The notes under the pieces were generated by a model. It saw nothing but the letters and a program-made list of their open reading frames with translations. It was not told where the DNA came from and made no database searches. Positions 1 through 5,202 of a DNA stretch of 5,202 nucleotides are shown piece by piece. This stretch comes from Desulfobacula sp. (lineage in GTDB: Bacteria; Desulfobacterota; Desulfobacteria; Desulfobacterales; Desulfobacteraceae): assembly GCA_023139225.1 (NCBI GenBank), contig JAGLNZ010000045.1, positions 1 to 5,202 on the forward strand, given 5' to 3'. Every line of letters begins with the position of its first letter. The first letter of the stretch is position 1. The position numbers and the translations under genes are program-made.

Positions 1-3000
1 GCAGCAAGCGGCAGACATACCAGTTGTTCCAGACTCTCGAACAGGTCATCGATAGTATCTGATTTTTTCAAAAGTCCCTGGTAATGTGCCAGGAACAGGG
101 GCAAATATTGAATATCAAGTGCCTGAAATTGTGGAACAGCTTTGGACCGGGAAAGTCTGAGGAGTATTTCAAAATTTTCACTGTCACACAAATCATGATC
201 CGGCCCGTCTTTTACAAGCAGCCCTGAAATGATCTGCCGGCCTTCGATCAAATACTTGAGAAGACTGCCAAGGTGTTGTTTTTCAATGCCAAGTGTCTTT
301 TGGATAAAATTAATAGAGACCGGCCCGTAAAATTGCAGCCATTGACCCAGAAGGGCGAAATCATCAGCTTCATCTTCCTGTGTATGCTTTTTGGATTGAT
401 CCGATACCTTTTCACTTAATGCCTTACCGTCCAAATCTCTCAATATAATATGTTGTTTCGGCCCGTACCAGGCCTTAATAATCCTGGTCGTTAATTCCAG
501 GGAAACGACCAACGGCTCATCCATAAATTCATGATGCATGCACACAAGTTTCTCTACAACCAACTCCTTTATTTGTTCAAACACTTTTGGAACATCAAGC
601 TTAATTTGTTCCAGTAAAGATGTCCATTCGCCATATGGAATGGTAATCCGCTCCTTTACCCAGTCCACGAGATCCCGTGGTGTATGCGGGGCATATCCCG
701 GTGCCGTGCGCCGGCACTTTTTTTCAAACTCTTTAACAAGGATTAAAGATATGGCGGGGCGTAAATTTGGAGAAAAAACAATGTCCTGAATAAAATTATT
801 CCCAAGTGATGAAGATGAGGATGCGCCCTGGTCTTCCTGGTACATGTATTGGTTAATCTGGTTCCAGGCCATGCCTGCGGCAAAGGGGCTCGGGCGGGAT
901 GTAAAGGCAGCAGACCAGGCAATGGCAGAGGATTCAAGCTCATCCAGCATTCTTTGCAATTGCTTCAGATTAAATTCATCCTGAAGACAGGTTCGCCAGG
1001 TTTCCAAAAGAATAGGAAAATCTTCATACCCCAGGACATTCTCCAATAATTTTTTTGATTTCAACCGTGTCATCCAAAGCGGCATTCTCTGGTTTATTTT
1101 GTTCCGGATTACAAGCAGAGCCCTTCCTGCACACTCCCTGAAACGGGCTGAAAAAAACCCGGTACTTTCCAGCTGGTTTTTTAGAAAGGTTTCCACATTC
1201 GCCGATGTGACAAGCGTCAGGATCTCTTCAGGCTCTATTTTGTGAACCAGCTGAATCACAATGGCATCATTTCCGGGAAATATTTCAGGCTTGTGCCCAA
1301 ACCTGTCTTCCCAGGCTGCTTCCAAGGCCAGGGAATAAGGACGATTGAGCTGTCCGCCCCAGAGGGTATGGATCACCAGCATGGACCCGGGACTGCCATC
1401 CGGTCCGGACCGGACATACTCCAATAAAATATGATGCCGGTGGGGAAGGTCTGAGGCTGTAAATTCCTTTTGCCTATTTAAAAACAGGATCAGCTCCCCT
1501 GCAGCGTTCTCATCCATATGAAATTGGGTTTCCAGCACTTTGTCAAAATCCGGGTGTTTCAGTTGATCGTCTGCCTTTTCCAGGAACAAGAGAATCTTGT
1601 TTGAAAAATGAAAATCCCGGTTGATTCCTTCGGCAATCCAAAAGGGTGCATCCATACGTGAGTTCCCCACGGGCACAGCAAAGACATCATTATGGGTGAT
1701 CCGCATAATTTTCCAATTCTGCGTACCCACCGTGACAATCTGACCGATTTTTGCCTCCCATACATATTCCTCGTCCAATTCACCGATACGGGCATTGGTT
1801 TCATGATGCCGAAGCTGAAAATAGCCCCGGTCGGGAATGGTTCCGCCGGATGTGTAAAGAGCCAGTAACGCGCCTTTTTTACCCTGAACCGTATTGTCCA
1901 GCCGGTCAATGGATACTCTTGGCTTTAGCTCCCTGATCCTTGTATCTGAATATCTGCCTGCCAGCATATTCAAAACAAGATCATACTGCTGCCGGGGCAG
2001 ATGCCGATAGGGATAACTTGTTTTCATAAGGCTGTACAATTCATCCATATCCCAGGTGTCAAGTCCCGTCATGGAAACAAGGATCTGGGCCAGCACATCA
2101 AGGGGACACAGCACCGGATGCAGCGGCTCAATATCCTGCTCATCAACAGCCTTTGCAAGAACGGCAGAAGCAATCAAATCCTGCGGGTGTGCCGAATATA
2201 AGGTTCCTCGACTTACCCTGTTGACGTGATGCCCGGCCCGGCCGATCCGTTGAACAGCAGAGGAAACAGACGGCGGCGATTGAATAAGGATGACCTCATC
2301 CAGATCACCGATATCAATCCCCATTTCAAGAGAACTGGTTGCCACAATGGCTTTGAGATCTCCCTTCTTAAGATTTTGTTCAACATTCTGCCGAAGCTGT
2401 TTGGAAAGGGAGCCGTGATGGGAATAGGCAAGAGGCTGACCTGATAATTTATTCATTTTATAGGTCATTTTTTCGCATAGCCTTCGACCATTTGTAAATA
2501 ACAGAGTAGACCGATTTTTTTCAACAATATCCTTGAATTCTTTGGCTAAAGAATCCCAGATAGACGAATCCGCAGGATCTTCCTCCCTTTCGGGAAACCG
2601 GACACAAATTTTATAATCCTTTTGAATATTGGATTGAATAATTTCCACAGGTCTTTTTATATATCGGGGATGAGGCCCCTGGCCTTCCATACGATAGCCC
2701 CCAACAAACCTTGCAACCGCTTCTGGTTCTTTAATAGTTGCAGAAAGGGATATGCGCAAAAACTCCCCTGAAAGCCTGACAAGCCTGTCTACTGCCGTGA
2801 TCAGGTGGACACCGCGTTTATTGCCCACAACAGCATGGATTTCATCAAGAATCACGGTGGACAAATGATACAACATCCCTTTACCGGATTGAGAGCTGAG
2901 CATCAAATTGAGGCTTTCCGGAGTAGTAATCAAAATTTGTGGGGGATGACGAATCATTTTTCGCCGGTCTGCCTGGGAGGTATCGCCACTCCTGGTCAGC

Positions 3001-3341
3001 ACCCGGATATCTGGAAAGCTTTGTTTCTCTTCCTCAAAAATGCTCTTAATTTCACGTAACGGCTGGTTCAGATTTCTTTGGATATCATTGTTTAATGCTT
3101 TTAAAGGCGACACGTATAAAACACTTGTCACACCCGGAGGCAAGTTGCCTGTCACCAACTGGTTTATGGACCACAAAAAAGCGGTCAGGGTTTTTCCACT
3201 GCCGGTTGGCGCTGTGATAAGCACATTCTTTTTTTGGGCAATTAAGGGCCAGGCCTGCTCCTGGATATCCGTAGGACAACAAAAAGAATCAAAGAACCAT
3301 TTTTTGATTAAAGGATGAAATAAATTTGTAATTGATGTCAT
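1..3341 (-). CDS. lhr: Long-form Lhr ATP-dependent helicase (partial, C-terminus beyond the left edge)
   Basis: This is a cytoplasmic superfamily 2 helicase of the Lhr family, which moves 3'-5' on single-stranded DNA and unwinds DNA/RNA duplexes in repair. The frame stays open for 1113 codons and no stop appears before the edge. Visible motifs are 'PTDIQEQAW' (23-31), Walker A 'APTGSGKT' (44-51), 'SPLKALN' (78-84), 'TTPESLN' (139-145), DEIH (166-169), SAT (200-202), 'SSLEMGID' and 'QRIGRAGH' (364-371). The Lhr winged-helix and beta domains follow, with 'SGGTIPDRG' (498-506), 'GELDEEYV' and 'PFWIAEG' (566-572). From about residue 998 ('LGQWLQFYGPV') to the edge, including 'LPLFLAHYQGL', it resembles the AlkZ-like C-terminal region of long Lhr proteins. 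Those run to about 1500 residues (E. coli 1538), so perhaps 300-400 are missing. ATG at 3341 is the only reasonable start: it puts the family's 'F-HP-WF' N-terminus at residue 8. Its ribosome binding site is weak (AAGA), and the pncA stop lies 10 bases upstream, which suggests translational coupling. The family call is secure. The C-terminal activity cannot be judged here. Confidence 0.95.
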   Translation of the reverse strand, partial: MTSITNLFHPLIKKWFFDSFCCPTDIQEQAWPLIAQKKNVLITAPTGSGKTLTAFLWSINQLVTGNLPPGVTSVLYVSPLKALNNDIQRNLNQPLREIKSIFEEEKQSFPDIRVLTRSGDTSQADRRKMIRHPPQILITTPESLNLMLSSQSGKGMLYHLSTVILDEIHAVVGNKRGVHLITAVDRLVRLSGEFLRISLSATIKEPEAVARFVGGYRMEGQGPHPRYIKRPVEIIQSNIQKDYKICVRFPEREEDPADSSIWDSLAKEFKDIVEKNRSTLLFTNGRRLCEKMTYKMNKLSGQPLAYSHHGSLSKQLRQNVEQNLKKGDLKAIVATSSLEMGIDIGDLDEVILIQSPPSVSSAVQRIGRAGHHVNRVSRGTLYSAHPQDLIASAVLAKAVDEQDIEPLHPVLCPLDVLAQILVSMTGLDTWDMDELYSLMKTSYPYRHLPRQQYDLVLNMLAGRYSDTRIRELKPRVSIDRLDNTVQGKKGALLALYTSGGTIPDRGYFQLRHHETNARIGELDEEYVWEAKIGQIVTVGTQNWKIMRITHNDVFAVPVGNSRMDAPFWIAEGINRDFHFSNKILLFLEKADDQLKHPDFDKVLETQFHMDENAAGELILFLNRQKEFTASDLPHRHHILLEYVRSGPDGSPGSMLVIHTLWGGQLNRPYSLALEAAWEDRFGHKPEIFPGNDAIVIQLVHKIEPEEILTLVTSANVETFLKNQLESTGFFSARFRECAGRALLVIRNKINQRMPLWMTRLKSKKLLENVLGYEDFPILLETWRTCLQDEFNLKQLQRMLDELESSAIAWSAAFTSRPSPFAAGMAWNQINQYMYQEDQGASSSSSLGNNFIQDIVFSPNLRPAISLILVKEFEKKCRRTAPGYAPHTPRDLVDWVKERITIPYGEWTSLLEQIKLDVPKVFEQIKELVVEKLVCMHHEFMDEPLVVSLELTTRIIKAWYGPKQHIILRDLDGKALSEKVSDQSKKHTQEDEADDFALLGQWLQFYGPVSINFIQKTLGIEKQHLGSLLKYLIEGRQIISGLLVKDGPDHDLCDSENFEILLRLSRSKAVPQFQALDIQYLPLFLAHYQGLLKKSDTIDDLFESLEQLVCLPLA

Positions 3342-3351
3342 GGATTGTATC

Positions 3352-3999
3352 TTAGATAATATCTGAAATTACAGGAATTATTTTAATACCTGCCAATTTC
3401 ATTTCTTTTAAGGCTGATTTACTGGTGTCATCTGCAACACCTTTACAAAGGTTCTCGATCAGGAATACCTTAAACCCTGATTTAATCGCATCCATGGCTG
3501 TCGCCTTTACGCAATAATCCGTGGCAAGGCCGTAAATAATAAGGGTATCCAGCTTGTATGATTTGAGAAGTTCATCCAGTCCTGTTTTAATACCACCGTC
3601 ATCAAAAAAACCGGAATAGGAATCATATTTCGAATTCATGCCCTTTTGAATGATGGCTAAAAACAGGTCATTATCAATAAGAATGTTGGCATTTTCAGAT
3701 CCCCGGACACAATGTGGCGGCCAAAGAATCTGAGTACGGCCATCAACCTCAATAATTTCATAAACTGCTTTGTTTTTATGATTGGTATAAAAAGAGACAT
3801 GATTTTGGGGATGAAAGTCCTGGGTGGCAAAAATTTTATACCCTTTGCTTTTTAACTGCTTTGTTGCAGCAAGCACCTTGTCAATATAGGACTGATCAGT
3901 ATCCTGAACAGCAAGAGAGCCTTGTTTTAAAATTGTAAAATCTCCTTGCACATCCACAACAATCACTCCGGTTTGATCTATATCCAGCGAATTATCCAT
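3352..3999 (-). CDS. pncA: Nicotinamidase, isochorismatase-like cysteine hydrolase (PncA type)
   Basis: This protein of 215 residues is predicted to hydrolyse nicotinamide to nicotinate and ammonia in the cytoplasm, the first step of NAD+ salvage through the Preiss-Handler route. The catalytic triad is all visible: D16 in 'VVDVQGDF', K119 in 'QKGMN' and C163 in 'GLATDYCV'. The metal-site residues D61, H63 and H67 lie in 'QDFHPQNHVSF', and H96 in 'WPPHCVRG'. The WP-HC segment and the 'YSGF' motif (128-131) separate nicotinamidases from other isochorismatase-fold hydrolases such as EntB-like or biuret hydrolases. Length is typical of the family, with no signal peptide. The start is fixed by AAGGGGGT, a near-perfect Shine-Dalgarno sequence 3 bases before the ATG. 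The gene ends 10 bases before lhr on the same strand and is probably its upstream operon partner. Activity on related amides such as pyrazinamide is a known family property and has not been shown for this protein. Confidence 0.93.
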   Translation of the reverse strand: MDNSLDIDQTGVIVVDVQGDFTILKQGSLAVQDTDQSYIDKVLAATKQLKSKGYKIFATQDFHPQNHVSFYTNHKNKAVYEIIEVDGRTQILWPPHCVRGSENANILIDNDLFLAIIQKGMNSKYDSYSGFFDDGGIKTGLDELLKSYKLDTLIIYGLATDYCVKATAMDAIKSGFKVFLIENLCKGVADDTSKSALKEMKLAGIKIIPVISDII

Positions 4000-4002
4000 G
4001 AG

Positions 4003-4010
4003 ACCCCCTT
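4003..4010 (-). promoter_or_regulatory. Ribosome binding site of pncA
   Basis: Read on the minus strand the sequence is AAGGGGGT followed by CTC and ATG. It matches the consensus AAGGAGGT at seven of eight positions, and the one difference still allows a G-U pair. This strong site supports the ATG at 3999 and contrasts with the weak site before lhr. That would fit lhr depending on ribosomes arriving from pncA. Confidence 0.7.
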
Positions 4011-4046
4011 ACATCTTTTAATTATCATAACTAAGTTTATTCTATT

Positions 4047-4076
4047 TTTATATAATAAAATAAACCCCGGGTGCAA
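4047..4076 (-). promoter_or_regulatory. Candidate sigma-70 promoter for the pncA-lhr unit
   Basis: Read leftwards there is TTGCAC (4076-4071) as a -35 element, then 18 bases, then TATAAA (4052-4047) as a -10 element. Transcription would start near 4040, giving a leader of roughly 40 bases before pncA. The region around the -10 element is so AT-rich that other -10 choices exist, such as TATATA with a 16-base spacer. The position is credible but the exact element is uncertain. Confidence 0.35.
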
Positions 4077-4223
4077 CACTGGTTTAACACTATCGAAATT
4101 TAACAACCTATGTAATGAAATATAAAAACTTTGATTATATTTGAGTAAGGTGAACCTCATCCCAATTTTCATTGTTCTCAGTCAAACCTTTAAAAATGGT
4201 TCGGAGAGTATCTGAACGATCTT

Positions 4224-4239
4224 TGGTATGAACTGTGCA
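4224..4239 (+). promoter_or_regulatory. Candidate sigma-54 (-24/-12) promoter for the exported-protein gene
   Basis: TGGTATGAACTGTGCA fits the sigma-54 consensus TGGCACG-N4-TTGCA. The invariant GG (4225-4226) and GC (4237-4238) are exactly 10 bases apart, and 9 of the 12 defined positions match. The expected start is near 4250, giving a 40-base leader. A weak sigma-70 reading, TTGGTA (4223-4228), 16 bases, TATTGT (4245-4250), overlaps it and cannot be excluded. A true sigma-54 promoter would need an enhancer-binding activator. I see no clear palindromic activator site upstream. Confidence 0.4.
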
Positions 4240-4279
4240 CACGATATTGTTAATAACAATTTTTAAACGCTAACTATTT

Positions 4280-4284
4280 GGAGG
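4280..4284 (+). promoter_or_regulatory. Ribosome binding site deciding the start of the exported-protein gene
   Basis: GGAGG lies 5 bases before the ATG at 4290. An in-frame TTG at 4278 would extend the protein by four residues, but it overlaps this site and would break the classic MKKK signal-peptide start. The ATG at 4290 is therefore the better start. Confidence 0.8.
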
Positions 4285-4289
4285 AATCA

Positions 4290-5072
4290 ATGAAAAAGAA
4301 AATATCCCTTATTATGTTAACTGCCTTGTTTATGTTCTTTCCCATAATTGCCCAGGCAATTATGGTTCCATCTGCGGGACATACACTGAATGATGCAGTT
4401 ATTCATACAGATGACAATGGTACGCCTGTCTCGGTTGAAATAACCGGGACATTTTCAGACGACTGTACCGAGGCTATGTATAATTTAGTGACCAAAATGG
4501 AGAACACACTTTTAATTCAAGTTTTTTTAGGATCGAATTCTTCATATTGCAATAGAGATTTAAGACCTTTTTCTTACATTGTTGAAATAGATTCAGTCCT
4601 TCAAAATTCCAGCATCACAGTGGTTCTTTATGATGGAATACCTGGGATAGATAGCTTTGTTGAAGTTATTGGTGATCCGCTGGTCATTGAAGGAAGCGAT
4701 GATAATGAAACTAAGCTTGAAGAGATCGAGATTAATATCATGCCGAAAACGTTAAATTTAAAGTCAAACGGTAAGTTCGTTACCGTGTTCATTAAACCTC
4801 CCGAAGGATATAATACTGAAAACCTGACTTTAGAATCTGCTATCATCGAAAATGAAATTCATGCAGAAAAAATGTTTTTTAAAGACGATGTTTTTGTGGC
4901 GAAATTCAATAGAAACGAAATAATTGAACTTCTTTATGCCATGGGATTGGATTTCCCGGCAGAAGTTGAACTAAGTATTGACTGCGAATTTTTCGGTGAT
5001 ACTGCTTTCACGGCTGGATCAAAAGACACCATTAAAGTTCTGGATAAAGGAAAACTTAAAAAAAGAAAATAA
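4290..5072 (+). CDS. Exported two-domain beta-rich protein of unknown function
   Basis: This 260-residue protein starts with a textbook Sec signal peptide: MKKK, a hydrophobic core (5-20), and a likely cleavage after AQA (21-23). There is no lipobox cysteine, so it should be released into the periplasm or outside the cell. Residues 47-116 follow a pattern I associate with small secreted beta-sandwich domains: 'VEITGTFSDDCT', then a cysteine (C87) and 'LRPFSYIVEID'. C59 and C87 could pair. An acidic linker (about 134-147, 'EGSDDNETKLEE') leads to a second module, 'EINIMPKTLNLKSNGKFVTVFI' split around residues 147-168, then 'PPEGYN', 'VAKFNRNEI' (203-211) and 'DTIKVL' (246-251). It resembles a module repeated in exported proteins of archaea and anaerobic bacteria. 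The tail 'KGKLKKRK' is strongly basic. There is no catalytic motif and no named family that I can assign. An adhesive or envelope-associated role is only a guess. It may share a transcript with the frame opening at 5105. Confidence 0.85.
   Translation: MKKKISLIMLTALFMFFPIIAQAIMVPSAGHTLNDAVIHTDDNGTPVSVEITGTFSDDCTEAMYNLVTKMENTLLIQVFLGSNSSYCNRDLRPFSYIVEIDSVLQNSSITVVLYDGIPGIDSFVEVIGDPLVIEGSDDNETKLEEIEINIMPKTLNLKSNGKFVTVFIKPPEGYNTENLTLESAIIENEIHAEKMFFKDDVFVAKFNRNEIIELLYAMGLDFPAEVELSIDCEFFGDTAFTAGSKDTIKVLDKGKLKKRK
4342..4365. repeat. Perfect 11-bp inverted repeat with a 2-base centre inside the signal-peptide codons
   Basis: The arms CCATAATTGCC (4342-4352) and GGCAATTATGG (4355-4365) are exact reverse complements, separated only by CA. 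They cover codons 18-26 of the exported protein, spanning the signal-peptide cleavage site. As RNA this could fold as a 10-bp stem with a CCAG loop. As DNA it has the symmetry of a dimeric repressor site. The arrangement is seen directly, but its role is unknown. Confidence 0.85.
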
Positions 5073-5091
5073 CTGAATATGAAAAACAAGG

Positions 5092-5149
5092 GTGCTGGAG
5101 GCCAATGATGTTAAATTTACAGATTTTGGCAAAAGCGTTAATCCAGCAC
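5092..5149. repeat. Nested inverted repeats around the ribosome binding site of the last frame
   Basis: GTGCTGGA (5092-5099) is the exact reverse complement of TCCAGCAC (5142-5149). Inside it, GCCAA (5101-5105) pairs with TTGGC (5126-5130). The folded form would take up the GGAGG ribosome binding site and the start codon at 5105. An 8-bp match over this distance can arise by chance in a window this size, so the structure is tentative. No run of T follows, so it is not a typical rho-independent terminator. Confidence 0.4.
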
Positions 5150-5202
5150 TTCACGTATTTTCTGAGAAAGACCTCTCATCACAATCGGCTTCAACAGAAA
5201 AC
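5105..5202 (+). CDS. Possible start of an unidentified gene (partial, runs off the right edge)
   Basis: An open frame begins with two ATG codons in a row (5105 and 5108) and stays open for 32 codons to the edge. GGAGG at 5097-5101 lies 6 bases before the second ATG, which is the better-spaced start. It opens 32 bases after the stop of the exported-protein gene, with no terminator seen between, so the two may be co-transcribed. The visible part reads 'MMLNLQILAKALIQHF' and then 'LRKTSHHNRLQQK'. I do not recognise it. It has no clear signal peptide. An open frame this short is not strong evidence alone, and the call rests mainly on the ribosome binding site. Confidence 0.4.
   Translation, partial: MMLNLQILAKALIQHFTYFLRKTSHHNRLQQK

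Larger units (their letters stand above)
4000..4289. other. AT-rich divergent intergenic region between pncA and the exported-protein gene
   Basis: About 290 bases separate the two divergent starts, and the region is visibly richer in A+T than lhr. It holds the pncA ribosome binding site, a candidate leftward sigma-70 promoter (4047-4076), a candidate rightward sigma-54 promoter (4224-4239), and a direct repeat TTTAACA at 4083-4089 and 4099-4105, spaced 16 bases start to start. A 64-codon minus-strand frame crosses it but overlaps the start of pncA, and its translation shows no recognisable motif. I see no tRNA, no riboswitch that I recognise and no convincing hairpin terminator. Confidence 0.75.

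Noticed and set aside
538..1427. Several 60-85 codon plus-strand frames in the left third
   Set aside because: All are antisense to the continuous lhr frame and show no protein family features.
1559..1909. 116-codon minus-strand frame, the longest of the secondary frames inside lhr
   Set aside because: It lies entirely inside lhr in another frame, has no recognisable motif, and the lhr frame encodes conserved family motifs over the same stretch.
3040..3318. 92-codon plus-strand frame opposite the Walker A region of lhr
   Set aside because: It is antisense to the conserved helicase motifs. No ribosome binding site or recognisable product supports it.
3978..4172. 64-codon minus-strand frame upstream of pncA
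   Set aside because: It overlaps the start of pncA in another frame, covers the likely promoter and ribosome binding site, and encodes nothing recognisable.
4278..4289. TTG at 4278 as the start of the exported protein
   Set aside because: It overlaps the GGAGG site and would add MEES before a standard MKKK signal-peptide start.
4628..4846. 72-codon minus-strand frame opposite the exported-protein gene
   Set aside because: The plus-strand protein has a signal peptide, a ribosome binding site and domain patterns. This frame has none of these.
5073..5149. Rho-independent terminator after the exported-protein gene
   Set aside because: The only inverted repeat here has a 42-base loop and no T run, and a ribosome binding site lies within it.
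5105..5202. Transposase start suggested by the 'TSHHN' string
   Set aside because: Some transposases have a similar short string near the N-terminus, but 32 codons with no other match and no visible terminal repeats are not enough to call one.

Overview
The window looks like ordinary chromosomal DNA from a Gram-negative bacterium. A marine or anaerobic Desulfobacterota (deltaproteobacterial) lineage is my best guess. It rests on the long-form Lhr helicase, the Sec-type exported protein, the strong Shine-Dalgarno sequences and a candidate sigma-54 promoter. That assignment is inference: no rRNA or other marker gene is present.

Layout. Positions 1-3341 (minus strand) hold one uninterrupted reading frame that runs off the left edge. 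It is the first 1113 codons of a long-form Lhr superfamily 2 helicase, with the complete N-terminal helicase core and the beginning of the AlkZ-like C-terminal region. Ten bases upstream of it on the same strand lies a complete nicotinamidase (PncA-type) gene (3352-3999), so the two form a probable pncA-lhr transcription unit read leftwards. Positions 4000-4289 are an AT-rich divergent intergenic region with a candidate promoter on each side. Rightwards from 4290 is a 260-residue exported protein of unnamed function. Its N-terminal half resembles small beta-rich secreted domains with two cysteines, and its C-terminal half resembles the 'INI-PKTLNLKSNGK' type of domain. After a 32-base gap, a second rightward reading frame with a good ribosome binding site opens at about 5105 and runs off the right edge.

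How the genes relate. Nicotinamidase acts in NAD+ salvage and Lhr acts in nucleic-acid repair. They are probably co-transcribed, but no functional link can be read from the sequence. The exported protein is transcribed divergently and is probably independent. I see no mobile element, CRISPR array, tRNA or rRNA. I found nothing that amounts to a convincing new multi-gene system. The most unusual sequence signal is a perfect 11-bp inverted repeat with a 2-base centre, inside the signal-peptide codons of the exported protein.
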